A stretch of DNA of 64,000 nt from Streptomyces taklimakanensis. GTDB taxonomy: Bacteria; Actinomycetota; Actinomycetes; Streptomycetales; Streptomycetaceae. Position 1 is the first letter of the stretch, and every line of letters starts with the position of its first letter. Where the stretch lies: positions 5,582,001 to 5,646,000 of the forward strand of contig NZ_WIXO01000001.1 of the NCBI RefSeq assembly GCF_009709575.1. Direction: 5' to 3'. This document shows positions 24,684-35,315 of the stretch, piece after piece. The position numbers and the translations under genes were made by a program. The notes beneath the pieces are model-generated. The model was not told the origin of the DNA, searched no databases, and saw nothing but the letters and a program-made list of their open reading frames with translations.

Positions 24684-25053
24684 CCCTCACCGCCCGCAGA
24701 ATCTCGACGTTCATTCCGCCACCCCGTTCGGCCGCCGGTGGCGGACGGGTCGCCACCCTGCCCAGCGCCGCCAGGTCGCCGATCAGGATCTTCGTCACCG
24801 ACACGGGCAGATCCAGCTCCGCGGCGATCTCCGCCACCGCGGCCGGCTCGCGGCACAGCTCCAGGATCGCCCGGTGCTCGGGTTCCAGCCGCCGTCCGGC
24901 GGGCCGGGCCTCGTCGGGCTCGACCGTCGTCACCACCGTGATCAGCGTGAGGTCGTCGCGCCGGGGAGCCGTACGGCCGCGGGTGATGGTGTACGGCCGG
25001 ACCAGCGGATCCTCTCCGTCGTCGGACTCCAGGCGGTCCGTCCAGTGCTTCAC
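24664..25053 (-). CDS. cvnC: Conservon protein CvnC (DUF742)
   Basis: 129 residues of DUF742: LVRPYTITRGRTAPRRDD at residues 17-34, then LEPEHRAILELCREPAAVAEIAAELDLPVSVTKILIGDL in the winged-helix-like part. The GTG start at 25053 overlaps the stop of cvnB in the sequence GTGA, so translation is coupled. In conservons CvnC binds CvnA, CvnB and CvnD. Confidence 0.93.
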   Translation of the reverse strand: MKHWTDRLESDDGEDPLVRPYTITRGRTAPRRDDLTLITVVTTVEPDEARPAGRRLEPEHRAILELCREPAAVAEIAAELDLPVSVTKILIGDLAALGRVATRPPPAAERGGGMNVEILRAVRDGLQRL

Positions 25054-25484
25054 ACACGTCCACCCCCGCCGGAGGCCGAGACGTCGGCCCGAGCCTCGGT
25101 GCCCAGCTTCTGGCCGACCTGCTGGACGAGGGTGTGCATGGCCACGGCCATCACCTCGGCGTCCACGTCCTGGGAGGCGACGACGGCCAGGTGGGTGCCC
25201 CTGCCGGCGGCGGTGATGAACAGCCACAGGTCGGCGAGCTCCACGATGACCTGCTGCACCGGGCCGCCGTCGAACAGTTCGTCGATCCCCCGGGCCAGGC
25301 TCTGCTGCCCGGTGGCGATGGCGGCCAGGCGCTCGGCGTCGGTGCGCTCGATGGTGCTCGACTGGCTGACGACCAGACCGTCGTCGGACAGGACGATGGC
25401 GTGCCGGGTGCCGGGCACCTGCTCCACCAGACCGTCCAGCAGCCAGTCCAGGTCTTGGTTGGTGGCGGTGGTTCGCTGTGTCAT
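25050..25484 (-). CDS. cvnB: Conservon protein CvnB (roadblock/LC7 domain)
   Basis: 144 residues, a single roadblock/LC7 domain: DLDWLLDGLVEQVPGTRHAI, VLSDDGLVVSQSS, GTHLAVVASQDVDAEVMAVA. Roadblock proteins regulate small GTPases such as MglA. In a conservon CvnB is thought to modulate CvnD. The ATG at 25484 overlaps the stop of cvnA (ATGA). The end overlaps cvnC by four bases. Confidence 0.94.
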   Translation of the reverse strand: MTQRTTATNQDLDWLLDGLVEQVPGTRHAIVLSDDGLVVSQSSTIERTDAERLAAIATGQQSLARGIDELFDGGPVQQVIVELADLWLFITAAGRGTHLAVVASQDVDAEVMAVAMHTLVQQVGQKLGTEARADVSASGGGGRV

Positions 25485-28045
25485 GTTCGGTCTTCCGTCG
25501 TGGGTCGGCTCTGACCCGGCGTGCTGCCGCCGGTCGAGGAGGATGCGTCGTCGGGGGCGGCGGTCCGCCGCCTGGCGAGCCGGGACTGCCGCTGGAAGGC
25601 GCCGATGGTGGCGCCGGACCGGGCGGGCTCCGAACGGAGGGTGAGCGTGTCCTCGTCGTCGGGGACCCGGGGGGACGGCGTGCGCAGCTCGGGGGCGAGG
25701 CTGGCCTGACGGACCCGTCGGGGCAGCGGCTCGGCCGCCGCGTCCGGTTCCGGAGCCCCGTCGCCGTCGGACGGCTCCGAGCCGGGGGCCTCGCCCCGAC
25801 CGGCACCGGCGCGCTCGTCGGCGCGGCCGTCCGAAGTGGGCCGGGGGCCGACGGACGAGGAGACGATCCCGGACATCGCCCGGCCTCGGGAGCGGACGGG
25901 CAGCGCCGCACGGGTCCCGCCCTCCGGTTCGCCCTCCCGCCGGGTGGCGGGCGCGGGAACGTTCGGCGCGTCGGTCCCTCCCCGGCCGTCCGCCCCCTCG
26001 GCGGGGGCGGGCCGGGCGCCGGGGGCCGCCCCGCGCGGCCGCCTCCTCCGCGGCGTGTCCTCGACTTCCGGTTCCTCGGCGACCAGCTCCTCGGGGACGT
26101 GGACGATCACCCGGGTGCCGCCGAACACCGACGGCCGGAACTCCACTCCCAGACCGAGCCCGGAGGCGAGCCGCGAGACCACGTACAGGCCGAGCCGGGC
26201 GTCGTCGGCGCGCGAGAGCATGTCCATCCGCGGCGGATCGGCGACGAGTCGGTTGATCCGCTCGTACTCCTCCCGCTCCATGCCCAGGCCGCGGTCCTCG
26301 ATCTCCACGACCAGGCCGCGTCCGACCTTGCCGGCCCGTACCTCCACGGGGCTGGGGGGCTTGGAGAAGGCGGCGGCGTTCTCCATCAGCTCGGCCAGCA
26401 CGTGCACCACCGGGCCCACCGCGCGGCCCGCCAGCCACGGCCTGCCGTCGACCTCGATCTGGATGCGGCGGTAGTCCTGCACCTCGCCCAGCGCGGCGCG
26501 CAGCACGTCGAGCACCTTGACCGGCCTGCGCCAGCGTCGCTGCGGCTGGCCACCGCCGAGGATCACCAGGTTCTCCTCGTAGCGGCGCAGACGGGCCGTC
26601 AGGTGGTCGAGGTCGAACAGGCCCTCCAGGACCTCGGGGTCCTCGTGCCGGCGCTCCATCTCGTCGAGCTTCTTCATCTGCAGGCCGATGAGGAGCTGGG
26701 TGCGGCGGGCGATGCGTTGGAGCAGCCGCTCGAAACCGCGGTGCTGCTCGGTCTCGCGCACGGCGGTCTCGACGGCGCTGCGGCGCGCGATGTTGAGCGC
26801 CTGACCGAGTCGGCCCAACTCGTCGCGCGCGTGGCCGACCTCGGGGACCTCGACGTCGGGGTCGACGGACTCGCCGTTGCGCAGCCGCTCGACGACCTGC
26901 GGCAGCTTCGTCTCCAACTCCAGCGCCTCGTCCCGCAACGAGGAGAGGCGACGCCGCATGGACCCCGCGACCCGGAGGCTGATCCAGATGACCAGCAGGA
27001 CACCGGCCAGACCGATGGCGCTGGCGCCCAGCAGGCGGTTCCGCAGGCTCGTCACCGTCTCGTCGCCGATCGCGTTGATGTCCATGGTGCGAGCCGTGAT
27101 CAGCTCCTGGAACCGCGGGGTCAGCGCGTCCACGGACTTCCGCCACTCGGCACGCGCGTCGGGCAGGGGGATGCCCGGCTCACCGCCGTGGGAGTGGGCC
27201 CCCAGGAGCGACCGCTCCACGTCGGCCTTGGCCTGCCAGTCGCCGGTGGTGGTCATGCGGCGGTAGCGGCGCAGGTCGTCCTGCGGCAGGTGGGGCGAGA
27301 TCCGGCTCTCCAACAGGAACTGCTGGGCGCCGATCCACTCGGTCAGGTTGCCGTACTCGGACGGGGCGATCCGGCCGGTGTTCCAGCCGCGGGCGAGCAG
27401 GGCGTCCTCGCGGGAGAGCATCTCCTTGGCCCAGAAGAGGTCGATCAGCACCCTGGCGCGGGTCGTGACCTCGCTGTTCTCCGAGCGGCTCAGGGCCTCG
27501 AAGAGTCGCAGGTCGACGGCGATCAGCTCGGTGAAGTAGCGGAAGGTCTCGGCCTGGCCGGCGATCCCGTCGTCCACGTTCTTGCGGATGCGGTCGATGC
27601 GCAGCATGTCCGTGCGGGTGAGGGCGACGGCCTCCCGCAACGCGTCGGGCGCGCCGGACGCCTCGATGTCCGACAGCTCGTGGAAGGACCGCAGGGCCTC
27701 GTCGGTCCGGGCGCGCTGTTCCCGCAGGGCGGCGCGGGTCCGGGGGCCGGGAGTGGCCAGCATCTCCGCGCTGAGCCGCCGCTCCTCCTGGAGGTTGAAG
27801 TAGACGGTGTTCGCCGGGGTGCCGGCCCGCTCGGCGAGGATCTTCTCGTTCCGTTGGGTCTGCCAGTCGCGGGCCAGTTGGGCGGTGCTGATGCCCCACA
27901 GGGCGACCAGGGCGAGGCTGGGCACGACGGTCAGGACGAGCAGGGCGGTGCGGAGCGAACTCAGATGGAACGTTTCGCTCGCCGACCGACCCTGCCGTTT
28001 CGGCACACGGACGCGCAGTGCCATCTCTCCCCAGCAGTGGCTCAC
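25481..28045 (-). CDS. cvnA: Conservon sensor CvnA, nitrate/nitrite-sensing domain kinase-like protein
   Basis: 854 residues. Membrane segment 1 is near 31-50 (ALLVLTVVPSLALVALWG). A long extracellular all-helical region (about 60-325) resembles the NIT nitrate/nitrite-sensing domain. Membrane segment 2 is near 338-356, followed by a HAMP-like region, a helical DHp-like part with no clear phospho-acceptor histidine box, and a HATPase_c domain (VHVLAELMENAAAFSKPPSP, then VVEIEDRGLGMEREEYERIN, then RLGLYVVSRLA). Residues from 660 are long and disordered. The GTG at 28045 has a weak ribosome site, and the ATG at 28024, directly after GGGGAGAG, is an alternative. It opens the cvnABCD operon. Confidence 0.92.
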   Translation of the reverse strand: MSHCWGEMALRVRVPKRQGRSASETFHLSSLRTALLVLTVVPSLALVALWGISTAQLARDWQTQRNEKILAERAGTPANTVYFNLQEERRLSAEMLATPGPRTRAALREQRARTDEALRSFHELSDIEASGAPDALREAVALTRTDMLRIDRIRKNVDDGIAGQAETFRYFTELIAVDLRLFEALSRSENSEVTTRARVLIDLFWAKEMLSREDALLARGWNTGRIAPSEYGNLTEWIGAQQFLLESRISPHLPQDDLRRYRRMTTTGDWQAKADVERSLLGAHSHGGEPGIPLPDARAEWRKSVDALTPRFQELITARTMDINAIGDETVTSLRNRLLGASAIGLAGVLLVIWISLRVAGSMRRRLSSLRDEALELETKLPQVVERLRNGESVDPDVEVPEVGHARDELGRLGQALNIARRSAVETAVRETEQHRGFERLLQRIARRTQLLIGLQMKKLDEMERRHEDPEVLEGLFDLDHLTARLRRYEENLVILGGGQPQRRWRRPVKVLDVLRAALGEVQDYRRIQIEVDGRPWLAGRAVGPVVHVLAELMENAAAFSKPPSPVEVRAGKVGRGLVVEIEDRGLGMEREEYERINRLVADPPRMDMLSRADDARLGLYVVSRLASGLGLGVEFRPSVFGGTRVIVHVPEELVAEEPEVEDTPRRRRPRGAAPGARPAPAEGADGRGGTDAPNVPAPATRREGEPEGGTRAALPVRSRGRAMSGIVSSSVGPRPTSDGRADERAGAGRGEAPGSEPSDGDGAPEPDAAAEPLPRRVRQASLAPELRTPSPRVPDDEDTLTLRSEPARSGATIGAFQRQSRLARRRTAAPDDASSSTGGSTPGQSRPTTEDRT

Positions 28046-28404
28046 GGTGACGGGTCGCCGCTGGTGAGGGCGGCGAAGGATGGGGCGATGTTAGTCATAC
28101 GGAATGTCAAAAGAAAACAGGTGGTGGGCCCGCGTCCACGGGGCCTGACGGGGCGTCGGCGACCGCCCGGCGAAGCGCTCCGGGCGTATGGGGGGTTGTC
28201 CGGCGAACGCTGGGGAAACGGGCAGGACGCCTGGGGTCGGGGGCTGCGAGGACCGGGCGGGCCGGCCGCGCGGGTGGGTCGGCCCGCCCGTCCGATGCGG
28301 GGGACCGGAACGACCGTAGGTCTTCCCGGCAGCGAACCGGGGCCGAGGTGGCGGCACCGCCGCCCCGGCCCCGGTGCCCACGGGGCGCGAGGCTCCCGCC
28401 CGGC

Positions 28405-28779
28405 TCAGCGACCGCGCAGCCGTTCCAGTTCGCGCCGCTCGCGCTTGGTCGGCCGGCCCGCGCCGCGGTCGCGTCGGGCGACGGGGGCGACGTACTCGCG
28501 CGGCGGCGGTGGCGGGCTGTCGTCGATGTAGCACTCCGCCGCGACCGCGGCGCCCACCCGCTTGCGCACCAGGCGTTTGACCACGACGATCCGTTCGCGT
28601 CCCAGGTGGAACAGCCGTACCTCGTCCCCGGGGCGCACCGGGTGGGCGGGCTTCACCCGGTCCCCGTTGATCCGGACGTGGCCGCCGCGGCAGGCCGCGG
28701 CGGCCGTCGAACGCGTCTTGGTGAGCCGGACGGACCAGATCCAACTGTCGATCCGTACGCTCCCGTCGTCAGCAGCCAT
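28405..28779 (-). CDS. S4-domain RNA-binding protein, Hsp15-like
   Basis: 124 residues. The S4 domain (RIDSWIWSVRLTKTRSTAAA, then GGHVRINGDRVKPAHPVRPGDEVRL) spans residues 9-62. It is followed by the beta strand VVVKRLVRKRVGAA and a basic C-terminal tail (RRDRGAGRPTKRERRELERLRGR, quoted in parts). In E. coli Hsp15 binds stalled 50S subunits with tRNA-attached nascent chains and helps recycling. This is the actinobacterial counterpart type. It stands alone, 360 bases from cvnA in the same orientation, with a GC-rich gap that has no gene. Confidence 0.88.
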   Translation of the reverse strand: MAADDGSVRIDSWIWSVRLTKTRSTAAAACRGGHVRINGDRVKPAHPVRPGDEVRLFHLGRERIVVVKRLVRKRVGAAVAAECYIDDSPPPPPREYVAPVARRDRGAGRPTKRERRELERLRGR

Positions 28780-28922
28780 ACCCCCGACTCTAGAGGAGCG
28801 TCGCCGCAGGCCGTCCGGAGCGAGCCGCCGGTCGCTCAGGCGGTTGTTCGCGGGCGCAACGCGGGAGGGATGGGGCGGAGCGGTGGTGAACTCGCCGGTA
28901 CGGAAAACCGGAGCGAGGGGTC

Positions 28923-28977
28923 TTGACGGGCGGCACGGACGGGGGGATGGTCGGGCAGCGGATTGGGAGCGCTCCCA
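28923..28977 (+). promoter_or_regulatory. Promoter of the GH6 cellulase with perfect CebR operator
   Basis: The 14-base palindrome TGGGAGCGCTCCCA (28964-28977) is the exact consensus of the CebR binding site. CebR is the LacI-type repressor of cellulose and cello-oligosaccharide use in Streptomyces, released by cellobiose. TTGACG (28923-28928) and GATGGT (28946-28951) spaced by 17 bases are a plausible -35/-10 pair, putting the operator just downstream of the promoter. The start codon is 65 bases beyond it. Confidence 0.9.
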
Positions 28978-29042
28978 TCAGCGGTGGGGCCGTACCGCGT
29001 CGGAAGTGCTCCATCACGTCGCTCACGTCAGGAGCCGGACAC

Positions 29043-30251
29043 GTGCACAGACGGAGAAGAGGGATCACGGCCGGAGCGGGTGCCGTCACCGCTCTGGCGC
29101 TGGTCGTCGGGATCGCCGGGACGGTGGAGGCCGCCGACCGGGCCGGCGGGACGGACGGGGGGAAGCGGGAGTCGGCGCGGACCCGTCTGTACACCCCGCC
29201 CGCCAACCCTGACGCGTACACGCAAATCGGGGAGCTGGTGCGGGCCGGACGGTACCGGGACGCCGTCGGTGTCGCCCGCATGGTCACCACCCCCCAGGCC
29301 GTCTGGTTCAACGGCAACGGCGACGACGGCAGCGTCCGCCGGGAGGTGGCCCGCGTCGTGCGGGACGCCGCGCGCGAGCGCGCCCTGCCCGTGCTGGCCC
29401 TCTACAACGTCCCCGGACGCGACTGCTCGCAGTACTCGGCCGGCGGCGCCGCGAACACCGCCGAGTACACGGCGTGGATCGACGAGGTCGCCCGGGGCAT
29501 CGGCAAGCGGAAGGCGCTGGTCGTCCTGGAGCCCGACTCCCTCGCCCTGCTGCCCTCCGACTGCGGTCAGGACGACGACGAGGGCACCCTGACCGACGCC
29601 CGGTACCGGGAGATCGGCCACGCCGTCGAAACCCTCGCCGCCCTGCCCGGCACGACCGTCTACCTCGACGCCGGTCACAGCAACTGGCACGGCGTCGGCT
29701 CCATCGTGCCGCGACTGGTGCGGGCCGGGGTGGAGCGGACCGCCGGCTTCTACCTCAACGCCTCCAACTACCGCTCCGACGATGAGCTGGCCTGGTACGG
29801 CACGCTGGTCTCCGGCTGCCTGGAACACACCCTGGACGGTGGCGACCCGGCCTCCTGCCCCGACCAGTGGACCGACCGGAACGACGCCCGGGCCTGGCTG
29901 GCGGCGAACGTCACCCCCGACCCCTCGGACCAGCCCCACTTCGTCACCGACACCAGCCGCAACGGCAAGGGCCCCTGGTACCCGGAGACGGACCAGTACC
30001 CGGACCCGCAGGACTGGTGCAACCCGCCCGACCGCGGCCTGGGCCTGCGCCCGACCACCCGCACCGGCGACCCGCTCCACGACGCCCGGCTGTGGATCAA
30101 GATCCCCGGGGAATCGGACGGCGAGTGCCTGCGCGGCACCGAGGGGCCCGAGGACCCGGCGCGCGGCACGATCGACCCGCCCGCCGGCCGGTGGTTCCCC
30201 CAGCAGGCCCTCGAACTGGTCCGCAACGCGGAGCCGCCACTGCGCCCCTGA
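29043..30251 (+). CDS. Secreted GH6 cellulase (endoglucanase/cellobiohydrolase)
   Basis: 402 residues. The GTG at 29043 has AGGAG eight bases upstream, and the CebR site lies before it. A twin-arginine-like or Sec signal peptide (RRRRG... then AVTALALVVGIAGTVEA) ends near residue 31. The GH6 barrel follows: WFNGNGDDGSVRREV, the acid-region aspartate D127 in YNVPGRDCSQYSAGG, D165 in VLEPDSLALL, LDAGHSNWHG, and HFVTDTSRNGKG. These are the family catalytic and substrate motifs. No carbohydrate-binding module is present. It cleaves cellulose internally or from ends by inversion, giving cellobiose that a neighbouring GH3 enzyme could cleave. Confidence 0.94.
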   Translation: MHRRRRGITAGAGAVTALALVVGIAGTVEAADRAGGTDGGKRESARTRLYTPPANPDAYTQIGELVRAGRYRDAVGVARMVTTPQAVWFNGNGDDGSVRREVARVVRDAARERALPVLALYNVPGRDCSQYSAGGAANTAEYTAWIDEVARGIGKRKALVVLEPDSLALLPSDCGQDDDEGTLTDARYREIGHAVETLAALPGTTVYLDAGHSNWHGVGSIVPRLVRAGVERTAGFYLNASNYRSDDELAWYGTLVSGCLEHTLDGGDPASCPDQWTDRNDARAWLAANVTPDPSDQPHFVTDTSRNGKGPWYPETDQYPDPQDWCNPPDRGLGLRPTTRTGDPLHDARLWIKIPGESDGECLRGTEGPEDPARGTIDPPAGRWFPQQALELVRNAEPPLRP

Positions 30252-30304
30252 ACCGGACCGCCCGCCCGGGAGACCCGCCGCGCCTGGAGTCCCGGTCGGG
30301 ATCC

Positions 30305-30495
30305 CCGGTCCGGCGGCGCGATGAGGGCGCGCCGCCGGACCGGCCCCTCGTCCGGCCCCGGTGTCTCCTCCGCCGGGGCCGGACGGTCGTCGCGATCGAC
30401 CCGTGCGGGGCCGGCCGCCCCGCACGGCCCTCGTCCCACCGTTCCAGGCGCCAGACGCGTCCGGCACGGGCCGACGGCCGCCGGCCCGTGCCGGA
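30305..30495. terminator. Four consecutive strong hairpins between GH6 and GH3 genes
   Basis: Stems: 16 bp (30305-30320 with 30328-30343, 7-base loop), 12 bp (30350-30361 with 30373-30384), 11 bp (30401-30411 with 30417-30427) and 13 bp (30460-30472 with 30483-30495). All arms match perfectly. The first is placed as a terminator for the GH6 gene. The others fill the gap up to the GH3 ribosome site. None has a long T tract. Confidence 0.75.
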
Positions 30496-30543
30496 GAACC
30501 CCCCAGGCCGCGCACGCGACCGCACCGGAAGGACGGACCGCCC

Positions 30544-32835
<2,292 letters not shown>

Positions 32836-32853
32836 CACCGCCGAGCCGTCCCG

Positions 32854-32899
32854 GCGCACGGTGCCCGGCCCCGCTTCGGAGGGGCCGGGCACCGTGCGC
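32854..32899. terminator. Terminator after GH3 gene
   Basis: Bases 32854-32872 pair perfectly with 32881-32899 (19-bp stem, 8-base loop GCTTCGGA). It lies 18 bases after the GH3 stop. Confidence 0.85.
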
Positions 32900-32967
32900 T
32901 CCGCCGGGTTTCCTCCCCACGGGCCCGGGTACCGGGGCGGGGTCGGAGACGAAGGGACGAGTGAACC

Positions 32968-33378
32968 ATGCGGTACGACACCTTCCTCGGACAGGTACAG
33001 GCCCGCGCCCGGCTCAGTGACCCCGGCGCCGCCGAGACCGCCACCCGCGCCAGTCTGGAGACGCTCGCCGAACGCGTCCCGGCGACGGTCGCGGAGAAGC
33101 TGGCCGCCCAACTCCCGCGCGAGATCGGTGAACACCTGCGCAGGGTGGCGTACGCTCCCGACGAGCCGGAAACCGGTATGCGGATGAGCGCCCACGAGTT
33201 CTTCGACCGCGTCGCGCAGCGCGCCTCCGCCGACCGGCCCAAGGCCGTCCACGAGGCCCGCTGCGTCATCGAGGTCGTCGACGAGGCCACCGGCGGGACG
33301 TGCACGGCGAAGGTCCGCCCCTCCCTGGACGACGAACTGGCCCGGGTGCTTTTCTCGGGCAGTACGGGGCACGCGTGA
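32968..33378 (+). CDS. DUF2267 domain protein
   Basis: 136 residues, all DUF2267: MRYDTFLGQVQARARLSDPG, TLAERVPATVAEKLAAQLP, then MRMSAHEFFDRVAQRA. The family is all-helical, widespread in Streptomyces and often stress-associated, with no defined biochemistry. It is followed 82 bases later by a tiny membrane protein gene on the same strand. The ATG at 32968 is the natural start of the domain. Confidence 0.85.
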   Translation: MRYDTFLGQVQARARLSDPGAAETATRASLETLAERVPATVAEKLAAQLPREIGEHLRRVAYAPDEPETGMRMSAHEFFDRVAQRASADRPKAVHEARCVIEVVDEATGGTCTAKVRPSLDDELARVLFSGSTGHA

Positions 33379-33460
33379 CCCGGGACGGCGACGACCGCCG
33401 CCTCCGCGTCCCACGGGCACACGCCGGGACGCGCGGACGACGACCCCTGAGACGGTGACC

Positions 33461-33568
33461 GTGTTCTTCTTCTTCTCCAACCGGGCCGGGTGCCTCGGCT
33501 CGCTCCTGATCACCCTGGCCGGTACGGCCGTCCTCCTGCTGCTCCTGTACGGCTGCCGGGGCGGCTGA
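33461..33568 (+). CDS. 35-residue single-span membrane protein
   Basis: It begins MFFFFSNRAGCLGSLL (GTG start) and ends LLLLLYGCRGG: four phenylalanines, a CLGSLLI motif, one hydrophobic helix of about 20 residues and a cysteine near the end. Closely similar micro-proteins starting FFFFSNR.GCLGSL occur in Streptomyces, which supports reality despite the small size and modest ribosome site. The function is unknown. It follows the DUF2267 gene on the same strand. Confidence 0.7.
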   Translation: MFFFFSNRAGCLGSLLITLAGTAVLLLLLYGCRGG

Positions 33569-33601
33569 GGCCCGCCCGCCGCACGGGACGCCGCCGCCTC
33601 C

Positions 33602-34132
33602 TCACGGAGCGGTGGACGGCAACGGCGTGCCGCAGCGCTCGCACACCGCGGCGCGGGCACGCTCGTTCAGCCGGCCGCACTCCGGGCAGACCCGGTCCAG
33701 CATGCACGGCCCCTCGCCGCCCTCGTCGGCCGCCGCCGTCCGGGGGACGCCCCGCCCGGCCGCCTCGGGGTCGCGGATGCTCATACCGGGCCGCCGCCGG
33801 TGGACCGTCAGGTACACCAGTCCCGCCGGGCCCGCCCGCAGCGAACGCCGGGAGGTGCGCGGCAGCCACACCAGGGCCTGGGGCGCCAGCGCCCGCCGCG
33901 CGCCCGTCGCGTCCTCCAGCTCGCCGCCACCGGCGACCACCAGCAACAACACGTCCAGCTCGTTCTCGGCGTGCTCGCCCACGACCGCGCCCGGCGCGAG
34001 GCGGACCAGGTTGGCGTCGAGCTGCCGTCCGGACTCGGCCAACCGCCACAGGGCACCGCCCTGCCCGGGAGCCGCCTCCGCGACGCGGTCGCCGAGGTCG
34101 GTCAGGACGCGAGGGGCCTCGTCGAGGGACAC
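33602..34132 (-). CDS. Cupin-like protein with C-terminal zinc ribbon
   Basis: 176 residues. Residues 10-120 form a cupin-type domain (LDANLVRLAPGAVVGEHAEN, then ELDVLLLVVAGGGELED, then LVWLPRTSRRSLRAG), with only part of the histidine ligands kept (GEH). After a short linker, residues 145-171 are CPECGRLNERARAAVCERCG, a four-cysteine zinc ribbon. The fusion suggests small-molecule sensing coupled to protein or nucleic acid binding. It is divergent from the pseudouridine synthase gene with a 90-base gap. Confidence 0.75.
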   Translation of the reverse strand: MSLDEAPRVLTDLGDRVAEAAPGQGGALWRLAESGRQLDANLVRLAPGAVVGEHAENELDVLLLVVAGGGELEDATGARRALAPQALVWLPRTSRRSLRAGPAGLVYLTVHRRRPGMSIRDPEAAGRGVPRTAAADEGGEGPCMLDRVCPECGRLNERARAAVCERCGTPLPSTAP

Positions 34133-34222
34133 CGGTACCTCCCGGAGCGAGTGCGGGCACCGTCGATCCTAGGCGGCTCCGGGGCCGCCGCCCGAGCGCG
34201 CCCCCTTACGCTTGGCACCGCG

Positions 34223-35209
34223 ATGAGACGCAGACGCGCGGTGCCGCCCTCCCCCCTGCCCCAGCGACGCGGGATAGACCCCGTCCGCCTCAGGTTGCCC
34301 GACGCCGGCCCCTGGCGGACGGTCCGCGACCACCTGGTCGACCGGCTGCCCGCGGTGGACCCCGGACTGATCGACGCCATGCTGGAGGCGGGAGAGGTCT
34401 GGGGCACGGACGGTCCGCTCGCCCCCGACGTCCCGTACCGGCCGGGCGCGTACCTGTGGTTCCACCGGGAGCCGCCCGAGGAGGTCCCGGTGCCCCACGA
34501 GGTGGAGGTGCTGTACCGGGACGACATCCTGGTCGTGGCGGACAAGCCGCACTTCCTGGCGACCACCCCGCGCGGCCGGCACGTCACCGAGACCGCCCTG
34601 GCCCGGCTCCGCCACGACCTGGGCCTGCCCGAGCTGAGCCCGGCGCACCGACTGGACCGGCTCACCGCGGGCGTGGTGATGTTCACCGTCCGCCCGGAGT
34701 ACCGCGCCGCCTACCAGAACCTCTTCCGGGACCGGCGAGTGCGCAAGGAGTACGAGGCCGTGGCGCCGTACGACCCGGAGCTGGAGCTGCCCCGCACGGT
34801 GCGCAACCGGATCGTCAAGGAGCGGGGGGTGATCGCGGCCCGGGAGGTGCCCGGGGAGCCCAACAGCGCCAGCCGGATCGAGCTGCTGGAGCACCGCGAC
34901 GGGCTGGGCCGTTACCGGCTGGTGCCGCTCACCGGCCGCACCCACCAGCTACGGCTCCACATGAGCGGCCTGGGCGTGCCCATCCTGGGGGATCCGGTCT
35001 ACCCGGAACTCGTGGAACGGGCGCCGGACGACTTCGGCCGCCCCCTCCAACTGCTCGCCAGGTCACTGGAGTTCACCGACCCGTTCACCGGCCGCACCCG
35101 CAGCTTCGTCGGCCGCCGCGCCCTGTCGGCCTGGACCTCCCCCCGGGAGTGGGCGGACGGAGCCGGCCCCGCGCGGGTCCGCCCGGACGACCCCGTCCGT
35201 CCGGCCTGA
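34223..35209 (+). CDS. RluA-family pseudouridine synthase
   Basis: 328 residues. The catalytic motif is HRLDRLTAGVVMF (about residues 140-152) with the aspartate of HRLD. Other family motifs are LYRDDILVVADKPHFLATTP and the C-terminal LTGRTHQLRLHMSGLGVPILGDPVYP (quoted in two parts: TGRTHQLRLHMSGLG, ILGDPVYP). It converts uridine to pseudouridine in rRNA or tRNA. The first 90 residues are a non-S4 extension. The ATG at 34223 is preceded by a short divergent promoter region. Confidence 0.93.
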   Translation: MRRRRAVPPSPLPQRRGIDPVRLRLPDAGPWRTVRDHLVDRLPAVDPGLIDAMLEAGEVWGTDGPLAPDVPYRPGAYLWFHREPPEEVPVPHEVEVLYRDDILVVADKPHFLATTPRGRHVTETALARLRHDLGLPELSPAHRLDRLTAGVVMFTVRPEYRAAYQNLFRDRRVRKEYEAVAPYDPELELPRTVRNRIVKERGVIAAREVPGEPNSASRIELLEHRDGLGRYRLVPLTGRTHQLRLHMSGLGVPILGDPVYPELVERAPDDFGRPLQLLARSLEFTDPFTGRTRSFVGRRALSAWTSPREWADGAGPARVRPDDPVRPA

Positions 35210-35315
35210 CCGCCGACCGCGCGACAGGGGGGGTGCGGCGGGCGGCCGGCTGGGTACCCGGGGCTGCGACGGGAGCGATCCGGAACCGGCCGGGCGCGGA
35301 CGGAAGGAGGTCGGC

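Noticed and set aside
25478..28531. 1017-codon plus-strand frame opposite cvnA
   Set aside because: Antisense to a complete conservon gene with the expected overlaps; no domain.
28923..29042. An earlier start (28923) for the GH6 cellulase
   Set aside because: It would lie inside the promoter and the CebR site and give no signal peptide at the N terminus, whereas the GTG at 29043 has a ribosome site and signal peptide.
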